This document shows, piece after piece, positions 17,202-25,556 of a DNA stretch of 60,884 nucleotides. A program made the position numbers and the translations under genes. This stretch comes from Phycisphaerae bacterium (GTDB lineage: Bacteria; Planctomycetota; Phycisphaerae; UBA1845; PWPN01): the NCBI GenBank assembly GCA_030372985.1, contig JAUCQB010000014.1:1-60884 (forward strand), written 5' to 3'. The notes beneath the pieces are model-generated. The model did not search any database, was not told where the DNA came from, and was given only the letters and a program-made list of their open reading frames with translations. The stretch's first letter is position 1, and every line of letters starts with the position of its first letter.

Positions 17202-18095
17202 ATGGCAAAGAGAACGATCAAGATACCGCCCGCTCAACGTCGCTTCGGCGCCCACATGTCCATCGCCGGCGGGTTGCATGAGGCCTTCGAGCGGGCGGTA
17301 AAATCGGGGGGCGACTGCCTGCAGGTGTTCGTGAAGAACCAGCGGCAGTGGCGGGCGCCGGCGCTGACCCGGCAGGCCGTCACGCTGTGGGAGCAGGCAC
17401 GTCATCGCACCGGGCTTGGGCCGGTCATCGCTCATGCGACCTACCTCATCAACCTCGCTTCGCCGGACAGGACCCTCTGGCGGCGCAGCATCAACGCCTA
17501 CACCGACGAGCTGCGCCGTTGTGCGCGGCTCGGCATTGCCGGGCTGGTGGTTCATCCCGGCTCGCACAACGACAGCGGCGAAACGCGGGGCATTCGGCGG
17601 ATCGCGGAGGCGTTGAACGTCATTCACGCTCGAACGGCGGGCTTCCAGGTGAAGACCGTGCTGGAGACCACGGCCGGACAGGGAACCGGCATCGGCTCAC
17701 GATTCGAGCACCTGGCCGAGATCATCTCGCTGACCGAGGCCTGCGAGCGCGTCGCCATTTGCGCCGACACCTGCCACCTGTTTGCCGCCGGATACGACCT
17801 GACGACCGAGGAGGGCTACGCCGCCACGTTTGAAACGTTCGACCGGCTCGTCGGTCTCGACCGCTTGCTTTGTTTCCACATGAACGATTCGAAGAAGCCG
17901 CTCGGCTCGCACGTGGACCGCCATGAGCACATCGGCAAAGGCCGCCTCGGCCGTTCGGCCTTCCGGCGACTGGTCAACGACCCCCGCTTCCTTGGCCGTC
18001 CGATGATCCTGGAGACCCCCAAGGGCCCCGACGCCCGCGGGCGGGATTGGGATCGAATGAGTCTGGGGTTGTTGAGAAGGTGGGTCGAGGTGTAG
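17202..18095 (+). CDS. nfo: Endonuclease IV (AP endonuclease)
   Basis: The enzyme cuts DNA at abasic sites during base-excision repair and binds three zinc ions. The 297-aa protein has the expected metal ligands in FGAHMSIAGGLHEAF, VVHPGSHN, TVLETTAGQGTGIGSRFEHLAEI, CADTCHLFAAGYDL, CFHMNDSKKPLGSHVDRHEHIGKG and ILETPKG. Every signature of the family is intact and the length is normal. GAACGAGGA lies about 12 nt before the ATG. A copy of the dispersed double-hairpin repeat ends 26 nt before the start. The stop codon TAG (18093-18095) is the terminal GTAG of the next repeat copy, so the element appears to have set the end of this gene. Confidence 0.95.
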   Translation: MAKRTIKIPPAQRRFGAHMSIAGGLHEAFERAVKSGGDCLQVFVKNQRQWRAPALTRQAVTLWEQARHRTGLGPVIAHATYLINLASPDRTLWRRSINAYTDELRRCARLGIAGLVVHPGSHNDSGETRGIRRIAEALNVIHARTAGFQVKTVLETTAGQGTGIGSRFEHLAEIISLTEACERVAICADTCHLFAAGYDLTTEEGYAATFETFDRLVGLDRLLCFHMNDSKKPLGSHVDRHEHIGKGRLGRSAFRRLVNDPRFLGRPMILETPKGPDARGRDWDRMSLGLLRRWVEV

Positions 18096-18158
18096 GTCGC
18101 GCTTTGCCCGACGCTTGCTGGTTCCCGCACGGGAATCGGCGTGCACAGCACGCCCTAC
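18092..18158. repeat. Dispersed double-hairpin repeat, copy 2 (overlaps nfo stop)
   Basis: A 67-nt copy with GTAGG/CCTAC ends, right arm GGCGTGC-ACA-GCACGCC. Its first four bases contain the nfo stop codon. Copies 1 and 2 share the internal sequence CACGGGAATCGG and form one subgroup; together they bracket nfo. Confidence 0.75.
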
Positions 18159-18186
18159 GAACCTCACTTGACACGTACCGCCCGCC

Positions 18187-18288
18187 CCGGTCCAATTCCA
18201 TCAGGAAATCGGCGTGCACTACGATACCGGCGGTCCGCGCCGGTCCAATTCCACGAGCCAGGGAATCGGCGTGCAGAGCACGCCCTAC
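18187..18288. repeat. Two partial repeat copies in a 53-nt tandem duplication
   Basis: CCGGTCCAATTCCA occurs at 18187-18200 and 18240-18253. Each is followed by the right part of the dispersed element: GGAAATCGGCGTGCACTAC (18204-18222, with the closing half of the hairpin deleted) and a complete right arm ending CGCCCTAC (18259-18288). They lie in the leader of the ribulokinase gene. Confidence 0.65.
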
Positions 18289-18324
18289 AGGACTGCGGTC
18301 TGGGAACACACAGCGAGGGATATC

Positions 18325-20016
18325 ATGGCCAGGGTCAAGGCGTATGTGCTCGGTTTGGATTTCGGGACAAATTCGGCTCGGGCGTTGATCGTCGATCCGG
18401 TCAACGGGAAGGAGATCGCCACGGCCGTCGCGAATTACCCAAGCGGGCAGGCGGGGATCATCCTCGACCGCCGCGATCCGAGCGTCGCACGGCAGCATCC
18501 GGACGACTGGCTGAGCTCGATGGTCAAGTGCACCAAGGATGCCCTCAAGAAAGCCAAAGCGGTCAAGGGCTTCAAGCCCGAGGGGATCGTCGGGATTGGC
18601 GTAGACGCGACGGCCAGCACCCCCCTGCCGGTGGATGAGCAGGGTGCGCCGCTGGTTCGGCAAAAGAAATTCGCGAAAAACACCAACGCTCTGGCGTGGC
18701 TGTGGAAGGACCACACCTCGTTCGCCGAAGCGGGCGAGATTACCGCCGCGGCCGCGAGGGAACATCCCGAGTACTTGGCCAAGTGCGGGGGCACTTACAG
18801 CAGTGAGTGGTTCTGGTCGAAGGCCCTGCACTGCATCCGCGTCGCGCCGGAGGTCATGAAGGCGGCAGCGGCATGGGTCGAGCAGTCCGATTTCATCCCG
18901 GCCGTGATCACCGGGAACAAGAACCCCGCGCAGTGGAAGCACAACGTCTGCGCCGCCGGCCACAAGGGCATGTACCACGCCAGTTGGGGCCTGCCGGCCG
19001 CGGACTTTCTCGATCGGATCGACCCGGCGCTGGGCGATCTGCGGCGGCGCGGGACATATGAAAGGGCTTACCCGTCAAATGAGCGCGCCGGTGTACTATG
19101 CCCGGAATGGGCCGCGAAGATGGGGCTGCCGGCAGGTATTCCGGTGGCCGTCGGGGCGATCGACGCCCATCTCGGGGCGGTCGGCGCGGGCGTGAAGCCC
19201 GGCTCACTGGCCAAGATCCTCGGCACCAGCTCCTGCGACATGATGATCCACCCGAACACCAGCCCCCTGCCGGATATTCCGGGCCTGTGCGGGATCGTCG
19301 ACGGGTCGATTGTGCCCGGCTACTTCGGCCTGGAGGCCGGGCAGTCGGCCGTGGGAGATATCTTCAACTGGTTCGTCAACTACTTCGACGCCGGCGAGAA
19401 AGCCCACGTCAAGCTCGCCCAGGAGGCGTCCAAGCTCAAGCCCGGGGAGAGCGGGCTGCTGGCCCTGGACTGGAACAACGGCAATCGCACCATTCTGGTC
19501 GACCCGCGGCTGACGGGCCTGCTCGTCGGCCAGACGCTGCACACCACCAGGGCGGAAGTCTACCGCGCGCTGATCGAAGGCAGCGCCATGGGCGCCCGGG
19601 TGATCATGGAGCGGCTCGAAGAGTACGGCGTCAAAGTTGAAGAGGTCATCAACTGCGGCGGCATCGCCGAGAAAAGTCCGTTGGTCATGCAGATCTACGC
19701 CGACGTCACCGGGCGGCCGATGAAGATCAGCCGCTCGGCCCAGACTTGTGCTCTCGGCGCTGCCATCTTCGGCGCGGTCGTCGCCGGCTCGGCCGCGGGC
19801 GGGTACGACTCCGTCGAAGCCGCCCAGACCAGGATGTGCGGCCTCAAGCCCAAAGTCTACAACCCCGACGCCAAGCGTCACGAGGTCCACAACGAGTTGT
19901 TCAGGCTCTACCGCCAGCTCCACGACGCCTTCGGAACGACGACCTACAAGGATTCCCTGCACAATGTGATGAAGGACCTGCTGGCGATCAGGGAAGAGGC
20001 AAGAGGAATCGCCTAA
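18325..20016 (+). CDS. araB: Ribulokinase
   Basis: This FGGY-family kinase phosphorylates ribulose in arabinose breakdown. The 563-aa protein starts at ATG 18325, with GCGAGGGA seven nt upstream; the frame opens at 18214 but that part is repeat sequence. The N-terminal ATP/sugar fold begins VLGLDFGTNSARALIVD, with VGIGVDATASTPLPVD (about 91-106), GKC-type GGTYSSEWFWSK, then VAVGAIDAHLGAVGAG, ILGTSSCDMM and the FGGY C-terminal signature region NCGGIAEKSPLVMQIYADVTGRP. TSSCDM is typical of AraB. No arabinose isomerase or epimerase is adjacent, so the pathway is split or it serves another ribulose source. Confidence 0.93.
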   Translation: MARVKAYVLGLDFGTNSARALIVDPVNGKEIATAVANYPSGQAGIILDRRDPSVARQHPDDWLSSMVKCTKDALKKAKAVKGFKPEGIVGIGVDATASTPLPVDEQGAPLVRQKKFAKNTNALAWLWKDHTSFAEAGEITAAAAREHPEYLAKCGGTYSSEWFWSKALHCIRVAPEVMKAAAAWVEQSDFIPAVITGNKNPAQWKHNVCAAGHKGMYHASWGLPAADFLDRIDPALGDLRRRGTYERAYPSNERAGVLCPEWAAKMGLPAGIPVAVGAIDAHLGAVGAGVKPGSLAKILGTSSCDMMIHPNTSPLPDIPGLCGIVDGSIVPGYFGLEAGQSAVGDIFNWFVNYFDAGEKAHVKLAQEASKLKPGESGLLALDWNNGNRTILVDPRLTGLLVGQTLHTTRAEVYRALIEGSAMGARVIMERLEEYGVKVEEVINCGGIAEKSPLVMQIYADVTGRPMKISRSAQTCALGAAIFGAVVAGSAAGGYDSVEAAQTRMCGLKPKVYNPDAKRHEVHNELFRLYRQLHDAFGTTTYKDSLHNVMKDLLAIREEARGIA

Positions 20017-20192
20017 AACAGGCTGATTAACTGTCGACTGTTGGCTTTGGGCTCTCAGCCTGGTGTCGCTACGCCGTTTCGAGGTGAGGAAGCGATGATA
20101 TCGCTCGAGCCGAGAACGGCTTCTCGCCCCAGCGGCATCCGCAACCCGGAGACTCTATCAACCGAGCAAAGTTCCCGCCCAGTTTTTGCTGT

Positions 20193-20633
20193 TCACAGGC
20201 GACCCGGCAGCAAAGCGAGGAATTGGGCGGGCGTCACAACTTCAATGACACGCGTCTGGACCACAGCCGCCTGAACGCGTAAGGGCGAGAGCACCAGAAT
20301 ATCCTTGTCTCCTGTCACGATGAGGTCTGCCTGCCCCTGCGCGGCACAGGCAATCACGTGGTTGTCACCTGGGTCCCGGCAAGTCGCAGCAACCGGCTCC
20401 GAAACGGCGACACAATCACTGAAATGACGAATCATCGTTGCCGCTGCATCGGCGTGCGCGGTGTCGAAGCCGAAACGCTCGATCAGCTTCTCTCTCAATT
20501 CGGCGAGGATGTACTCGCAGGTTACACTCCGCACCAGGCCTTCGGAAGCCATGCGCAGACAGAGGTGTGGACGGCCTCGATACAGGAGGCCGGAGAGCAG
20601 CGCGTTCGTGTCGAATACCGCACGGAGAGGCAC
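20193..20633 (-). CDS. PIN-domain toxin-like ribonuclease
   Basis: This 146-aa PIN-domain protein is probably the toxin of a type II toxin-antitoxin pair that cleaves RNA. Acidic residues expected for the active site are in VFDTNALLSG (D8), in the ELREKL helix, in DPGDNHVIACA and in VTGDKDIL. It belongs with the group annotated as putative toxin component, PIN family, more than with classical VapC. It starts three nt after the stop of the upstream 77-aa gene, so the two are one transcription unit. An orphan housekeeping PIN nuclease is a less likely alternative. Confidence 0.85.
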   Translation of the reverse strand: MPLRAVFDTNALLSGLLYRGRPHLCLRMASEGLVRSVTCEYILAELREKLIERFGFDTAHADAAATMIRHFSDCVAVSEPVAATCRDPGDNHVIACAAQGQADLIVTGDKDILVLSPLRVQAAVVQTRVIEVVTPAQFLALLPGRL

Positions 20634-20636
20634 CGG

Positions 20637-20870
20637 TCAGCGTCCTTCGGCAATATCATTAATCGCTTGCTCAATCTGATCGGAAGACATCGCGGCAGGA
20701 TCCAGGCCGCGGGTGACCAGGGCGTCGGCGAGACGCGCTCCGCCATAGGCCATCATCGCATCCCACTCCGGGTCCGCGAGCAGAGCGCGGAGAGCCTCAC
20801 CCCTGGCGGCCTTGGGCAATTGGCGAACCAATTCAACGACTTGCTCGTCATTAAGCTTGAGCGTAGGCAT
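20637..20870 (-). CDS. Probable antitoxin partner of the PIN protein
   Basis: This 77-aa protein lies directly upstream of the PIN-domain gene (3-nt gap). The start is ATG 20870, with GGGAGG seven nt upstream; the frame runs on to 20891 without support. It is mostly helical with an acidic C-terminus (SSDQIEQAINDIAEGR), as is common for antitoxins that wrap a PIN toxin. No clear ribbon-helix-helix or AbrB DNA-binding motif is visible, so the antitoxin role rests on position and size. Confidence 0.72.
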   Translation of the reverse strand: MPTLKLNDEQVVELVRQLPKAARGEALRALLADPEWDAMMAYGGARLADALVTRGLDPAAMSSDQIEQAINDIAEGR

Positions 20871-20935
20871 ACCACGACCTCCCAACAGCATTATATCTGA
20901 ATCCGACGGCTGATGCGAAAATACCGGCCGCAGCC

Positions 20936-22453
20936 TCAGAACGGGGCTGCGTCATCGTCGGAGGCGGAGCGGCCGGGGGGCGGAGCGTGGCCGGGCGGTG
21001 GGGCTTCGGCCTGGTACTCGTCGTAGGAATCGTACCCCGCGGTGGCGACGTAGGACGGTTCCTGGCCGGCGGCGAGGTTGTCGAAGCGGGTAAGCCGCTG
21101 GTTGAAGAACAGTTTCACGATGCCCGTGGGGCCGTTTCGCTGCTTGTCGATGATCACCTCGGCCAGGCCCTGAATCTCGGGGTTGGGGTTTTCCTTCTGG
21201 TAATACTCCTCGCGGTGCAGGAGCATGATCACGTCGGCGTCCTGCTCAATGGCCCCCGACTCGCGCAGGTCGCTCATTCGCGGCCGATTGCCGGTGCGGG
21301 CCTCGGGGTTACGGTTAAGCTGCGACATCACCACGACCGGGATGTTCAACTCGCGAGCCAGAGCCTTCAGGCCGCGGCTGATCTCGGAGACCTCCTGCTG
21401 GCGGCTGTCGCTGTAGCCCGGGGCCCGCATGAGCTGGAGATAGTCGACGAACACCGCTTCGACGGCGAAGCGTTTGACCAGCCGCCGGGTCTTGGCCCGC
21501 AGTTCGAGCACGCTCATGCCCGGGGTATCGTCGATGAGCAGCGGGGCCTCGGCCAGGCCGTCGCAGGCTTCGGTCAACCGCTGCAGGTCATCCGCCGAGA
21601 GCATGCCTCGCCGGAGCTTGTGCGAATCGACACGGGCGCGCGCGCACAGCAGACGCTGGGCAACCGCCTGCTTGCTCATCTCCATCGAGAAGAACACCAC
21701 CGGCTTGCGCTCGCGAGTCGCAACGTGCTCGGCGACGTTGAGACCGAAGGCTGTCTTTCCCATGCTCGGCCGGGCCGCGACGATGATCATCTCGCCCTTC
21801 TGCAGGCCGCTGAGCATGTCGTCCAGCTCGATGAAACCCGTCGGCAGGCCGGTGATATAGTGCCCTTCGCGGGCCTCGATCTGGTGAAAAGTCTCCTCCA
21901 GCAGTCCGCGGATCGGCTCGGCCTGTTCGCTGACCCGCTGATCGGTCACGTTGAACAGAAGCTGCTCGGCCCGGTCGAGGATCTCCTTGGCCGGCTCGTG
22001 GTGACTGTGAGCCTCCTCGATCACCTGCCCGGCGGCGGTGATCAGGTCACGGAGCATCGCTTTGTCGACCACCAGACGGGCGTAGTGCTCGGCATGGAGA
22101 TGGGACGGCACCGACTCAGCCAACTGGACGAGGTAATCGACGTCACCGACGTCCTTCAGCAGCGTCCGCCGCTCGAGCTCGTTGCGAACGGTCACCAGGT
22201 CGATCGGGTCGCCCCGGTCGTACATCTGGATGAGCACGTCGAATAGCTTGCGGTGGTCAGGGCGGTAGAATCGTTCGGACCTCTGCCCGATGATCGGCAG
22301 AACATCACCGATCGCCTCGCGGTTCAGCAACATCGAACCGAGAAGGCCCCTCTCCGCCTCGATATCCTGGGGCGGCACCCGACCGATCAAGCCGGCCGCC
22401 CCCCGGGTATCAGAGGTCGAGGTCGAGAGCGTCGACGCCGGTACCGCGGTCAT
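20936..22453 (-). CDS. dnaB: Replicative DNA helicase
   Basis: This hexameric helicase unwinds DNA at the fork. The N-terminal domain begins PPQDIEAERGLLGSMLLN; the RecA-like domain has Walker A ARPSMGKTAFGLNVAEHV, Walker B VFVDYLQLM and the QLNR and SGAIEQDADVIMLLHR motifs (H4). The end is a low-complexity Pro/Gly tail rich in acidic residues. I start it at ATG 22453 (GGGAGG nine nt upstream), giving 505 aa; the frame continues to 22516. It overlaps the 3' end of rplI by 44 nt in another frame. No intein is present. Confidence 0.96.
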   Translation of the reverse strand: MTAVPASTLSTSTSDTRGAAGLIGRVPPQDIEAERGLLGSMLLNREAIGDVLPIIGQRSERFYRPDHRKLFDVLIQMYDRGDPIDLVTVRNELERRTLLKDVGDVDYLVQLAESVPSHLHAEHYARLVVDKAMLRDLITAAGQVIEEAHSHHEPAKEILDRAEQLLFNVTDQRVSEQAEPIRGLLEETFHQIEAREGHYITGLPTGFIELDDMLSGLQKGEMIIVAARPSMGKTAFGLNVAEHVATRERKPVVFFSMEMSKQAVAQRLLCARARVDSHKLRRGMLSADDLQRLTEACDGLAEAPLLIDDTPGMSVLELRAKTRRLVKRFAVEAVFVDYLQLMRAPGYSDSRQQEVSEISRGLKALARELNIPVVVMSQLNRNPEARTGNRPRMSDLRESGAIEQDADVIMLLHREEYYQKENPNPEIQGLAEVIIDKQRNGPTGIVKLFFNQRLTRFDNLAAGQEPSYVATAGYDSYDEYQAEAPPPGHAPPPGRSASDDDAAPF

Positions 22454-22970
22454 ATGGATGCGCCTCCCTGCCCGGCTTCTCTGGCCTGCGACGGTCCTCT
22501 TCTTCGTCTTCCTCAACGATGCTGCCCGTCTCGCGGACGATCCAGACTTTCACATCGACCTGGATGTCGTCGGCAAGAAGCACCGGAACGACCACGCTGT
22601 CGAGTTGGCGGATCGGCTCACGCAACTGGACCTGCTTGGCGTCCACGTCGTGGCCTTCATCGCGCAGGGCGGCGGCGATTTCACGAGGTCCCACCGACCC
22701 GTAGAGATGCCCTTCCTTGTTGCAGGCGGCCGAGATGGTCACCTCGACATTGGTCATGCGGCCGGCCATTTCCTCCAGAGCCTTGCGGCGCTGGCTGCGC
22801 TCCTCCTCGGCCAGACGCTTGTCCTCTTCGATCCGTTTCATGTTGGCCTTGGTCGGCTCAACACCCAGATGATTCGGAATCAGGTAGTTCCGGGCGTAGC
22901 CCTCGCTGACCTCGATCACTTCGCCGGCCAGGCCCACTTTGGGAATATCGCGTCGCAACAGCAGTTTCAT
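22410..22970 (-). CDS. rplI: Large ribosomal subunit protein bL9
   Basis: bL9 binds 23S rRNA at the base of the L1 stalk. The 186-aa protein starts MKLLLRRDIPKVGLAGEVIEVSEGYARNYL and has the long central helix and the C-terminal domain (VVVPVLLADDIQVDVKVWIVRE). It is longer than the usual 148 aa, with an acidic then basic tail (VEEDEEEDRRRPEK) that runs into the dnaB start. This tail is the coding overlap with dnaB. bS18 (rpsR), normally just upstream, is absent. Confidence 0.95.
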   Translation of the reverse strand: MKLLLRRDIPKVGLAGEVIEVSEGYARNYLIPNHLGVEPTKANMKRIEEDKRLAEEERSQRRKALEEMAGRMTNVEVTISAACNKEGHLYGSVGPREIAAALRDEGHDVDAKQVQLREPIRQLDSVVVPVLLADDIQVDVKVWIVRETGSIVEEDEEEDRRRPEKPGREAHPYDRGTGVDALDLDL

Positions 22971-23232
22971 CCAGTCACCTCACCCGTGTGCATTCATTCT
23001 AACTCAACGAGGCCGAGATTGCATCGTCCGTCATCGGCGAACGAATCCCGATTTTCGCCACCGCTTGTCAGCAGAATCCGCTCGCGCCCTCAGCCCGCTA
23101 TTTCATCACGACTTGCGCCATCCAGCGCCAATCAATCACAGGTCTTTCCTGCCTGCTGACCCGCCGCCAACCGCGATCGGATGCGGGGCACAGGCTCGTT
23201 CAGCCGGCTGTCCCAGACGCCCGTATGGAGCG

Positions 23233-23673
23233 TCAGAACGGGATGTTCGGGTCCTCCATTGGCGGGCCAGAATCGTCAGGAGGCGGCCCCTCTTCGGCGG
23301 CAGCCGCAGCCGGCCTCTCCGCCGGTCGGCCTCCCCCTCCTCCGCCGCCGCCAAGGAATGTGAAATTCTCCACCACAACATCGAGCCTGGTCCGATTCTG
23401 CCCTTCCTTGCTGGTCCACTGCCGAAAACGCAGCCGACCCTCGATCAGCATCGGACTCCCCTTTTTCATGTACTGGTTAATGGTCTCAGCCTGACGGCCA
23501 TAAGAAGTCAGATCGACAAAGCAGACCTCGTCCTTCTGGTTGCCGTCTCGGTCTCGCCACCTGCGGTTGACCGCCAGGCCGAACTCGCACACCGGCGTGT
23601 TGCTCGGCGTGTAAGAGAGCTGCGGATCACGTGTCAGATTGCCCGCCAGGATCACCCGATTGTAGCTGGCCAT
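23233..23673 (-). CDS. ssb: Single-stranded DNA-binding protein
   Basis: SSB protects single-stranded DNA and recruits repair and replication partners. The 146-aa protein has an OB fold beginning MASYNRVILAGNLTRDPQL, with FGLAVNRRWRDRDG and FVDLTSYGRQAE. A flexible Gly/Pro/Ala tail follows and it ends with the acidic tip DPNIPF that partners bind. It starts three nt after the bS6 stop codon, and the two genes form a unit with bL9 and DnaB downstream. Confidence 0.95.
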   Translation of the reverse strand: MASYNRVILAGNLTRDPQLSYTPSNTPVCEFGLAVNRRWRDRDGNQKDEVCFVDLTSYGRQAETINQYMKKGSPMLIEGRLRFRQWTSKEGQNRTRLDVVVENFTFLGGGGGGGGRPAERPAAAAAEEGPPPDDSGPPMEDPNIPF

Positions 23674-23676
23674 CAG

Positions 23677-24138
23677 CTATTCCTCCGCTTCGGCTGGTGC
23701 CTCCACTTTTTCTTCCACTTTCTCTTCCGCGGCGGCGTGCGGCTCGGGCCTGCGACCCCGGCGGCCCTCGTAGTACCGGTCACCGCGTTCATCCTCAGGA
23801 GCCGCGTGACTCGCCGGCTTGGCCGCGGGCTCCTTCATCTCATCCTCGGTCATATGGTCAACCCGCACAATGAGACACCGCAGCGCCGCCTCCGACAGTT
23901 GCACGTCCCGTTCGAGATCCGCGATCTTGGACGAGTCAACCTCGAAGTACGCGAGGGCATAGATGCCCCGCTTGCGTCCGCGAATCTCGAATGCCAGCCG
24001 ACGCTCGTCCCACTTGGCGCAGGCGATCACCCGGGCCCCGGCCCGGTCAAGCATGCGGTTGAGTTCGGTCTGGATAGCGTCCCAGTCGGACATGACGACC
24101 GGGTCAAACAGGAACATTCCTTCGTATTTTCGCAACAA
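23677..24138 (-). CDS. rpsF: Small ribosomal subunit protein bS6
   Basis: bS6 is a 30S protein that normally pairs with bS18. I start it at TTG 24138, because GGGAGG lies nine nt upstream and the protein then begins near RKYEGMFLF, as the family does; an ATG at 24192 has no support. It is 153 aa, with an extra acidic/alanine tail (residues about 110-153, EEKVEEKVEAPAEAEE) beyond the usual 95-130 aa. The tail contains a short basic RGRRPEP stretch. The usual gene order rpsF-ssb-rpsR-rplI lacks rpsR here. Confidence 0.92.
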   Translation of the reverse strand: MLRKYEGMFLFDPVVMSDWDAIQTELNRMLDRAGARVIACAKWDERRLAFEIRGRKRGIYALAYFEVDSSKIADLERDVQLSEAALRCLIVRVDHMTEDEMKEPAAKPASHAAPEDERGDRYYEGRRGRRPEPHAAAEEKVEEKVEAPAEAEE

Positions 24139-24188
24139 GGTCCTGCACCTCCCACAGTCCCGCCGGCGCGACTCACTGCCCGCCGTGT

Positions 24189-24758
24189 TCACTCCTCGGG
24201 ACGGTTGTATCTGTTCATTGCACCGTCAATGCCTTCACTCAGCCAGCACTCCACCGCGTCGGCCGCCCGAGCGACGGCCTGGTCGACCTGCGGCCGCTCC
24301 TCCGCCGTGAACGAGCCAAGAACATGGTCGACCATGCGGCTGCCTTCCACGGATTCAATGCCGATCCTCAGTCGGGCGAACGCTTCGCCACCGGTCTCGG
24401 CGATCACGCTGGTCAGCCCGTTATGTCCTCCTGCCGACCCCGCGGGCCTGAGCCGAAGACGGCCCAACGGCAGAGCCATGTCGTCCAGGACGACCAGCAG
24501 GTCGGCCGGCGCCAGCTTGTGAAACGTCATCGCCTCCCGCACCGAGCGCCCGCTGAGGTTCATATACGTCATGGGCTTGAGCAGAAGCACCTTCTGGTCC
24601 CGGATCGTCCCGCTCCCGCTCAGCCCGCTGAAACGGCGCCGGGTCAACTCGATTCGCCAGCGGCGAGACAACTCGTCTAACGTGCGAAACCCGACATTGT
24701 GCCGGGTATCCTCGTATTTCCCGCCCGGGTTTCCCAGGCCCACGATGAGTTTCATCAT
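24189..24758 (-). CDS. pth: Peptidyl-tRNA hydrolase
   Basis: The enzyme releases tRNA from peptidyl-tRNA that dropped off ribosomes. The 189-aa protein has the family signatures KLIVGLGNPGGKYEDTRHNVGF (catalytic His in RHN), LLLKPMTYMNLSG, VVLDDMALPLGRLRLRP and GSAGGHNGLTSV. The start is ATG 24758 or 24755; ribosome site is weak. Order rplY-pth-rpsF is conserved in many bacteria. Confidence 0.95.
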   Translation of the reverse strand: MMKLIVGLGNPGGKYEDTRHNVGFRTLDELSRRWRIELTRRRFSGLSGSGTIRDQKVLLLKPMTYMNLSGRSVREAMTFHKLAPADLLVVLDDMALPLGRLRLRPAGSAGGHNGLTSVIAETGGEAFARLRIGIESVEGSRMVDHVLGSFTAEERPQVDQAVARAADAVECWLSEGIDGAMNRYNRPEE

Positions 24759-24790
24759 CAAAGCCCGCGAATCGTCCGCTCAGGCACCCA

Positions 24791-25450
24791 TCACTTCGAC
24801 TCCGGTTCCTCCTCTTCCTCGGCCGCCTTCTCCTTGCGACCGATGATTTCCGGCTCGGCCGGGCCTTCCTCACCCTCGGCCGCGGCGACGACCTCCTCTT
24901 CCTCGGCCTTCGCCCTCACCGAACAGACAATGGTCTCGCCCGGCGTGACGGCCTGTACACCCTCGGGCAAGACAAGGTCCTTGACGTGCAGGAAATCTCC
25001 GATCTTCAGGTCGGCCACGTTCACCCGGATGGACTCCGGGATCTCGGTGACCACGCATTCGATCTCGATGTCCACGGCCGCGGCGTCGAAGACCCCGCCC
25101 TCGGTCACGCCCGCCGGCGTTCCGCGGTAATCCAGCGGCACGGACACCTCCACGCGCTCGGTGAGACTCACGCGGGCGAAGTCCACATGAATGGGCTTCG
25201 TCCCGAGGTGGTCAAACTGCACGTCCTTGATCAGAACCTGTTGCCGGCCGCTCCCGACGAGCAGTTCCAGCACGTGCGTCTTGCGCTCGATCAGGCTCTG
25301 CAGCTCGCGCGCCGCCACGACCAGGCTCTCCGGTTGCTGGCCGTGGCCGTACAGGACCGCCGGAAGCATGCCGGTCTTTCGAAGACGGCGGGCGTCCGCC
25401 GATCCAATGGCCTGCCTTGTCTCAGCCTTCAGTTGTGCTATGTCCATCAT
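24791..25450 (-). CDS. rplY: Large ribosomal subunit protein bL25 (Ctc type)
   Basis: bL25 binds 5S rRNA. This is the long, two-domain Ctc/TL5 form (219 aa): an N-terminal 5S-binding barrel (RRLRKTGMLPAVLYGHGQ, VLIKDVQFDHLGTKPIHVDFARV) and a C-terminal TL5 domain (VSVPLDYRGTPAGVTEGG, ECVVTEIPESIRVNVADLKIGD). It ends in an acidic Glu-rich tail. It lies between prs and pth as in Firmicutes-like gene order glmU-prs-ctc-pth. GTGAGG precedes the start. Confidence 0.95.
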   Translation of the reverse strand: MMDIAQLKAETRQAIGSADARRLRKTGMLPAVLYGHGQQPESLVVAARELQSLIERKTHVLELLVGSGRQQVLIKDVQFDHLGTKPIHVDFARVSLTERVEVSVPLDYRGTPAGVTEGGVFDAAAVDIEIECVVTEIPESIRVNVADLKIGDFLHVKDLVLPEGVQAVTPGETIVCSVRAKAEEEEVVAAAEGEEGPAEPEIIGRKEKAAEEEEEPESK

Positions 25451-25556
25451 CGCCTCACTCTTTCACACCAGCCGCTCGAAAAACGCTGGTTCAGTTCGCA
25501 TTCCTTCCAGACTCGTCGCCTCGTGCGGCATCGCGGCAAGCCGCTCTAACCGATCC

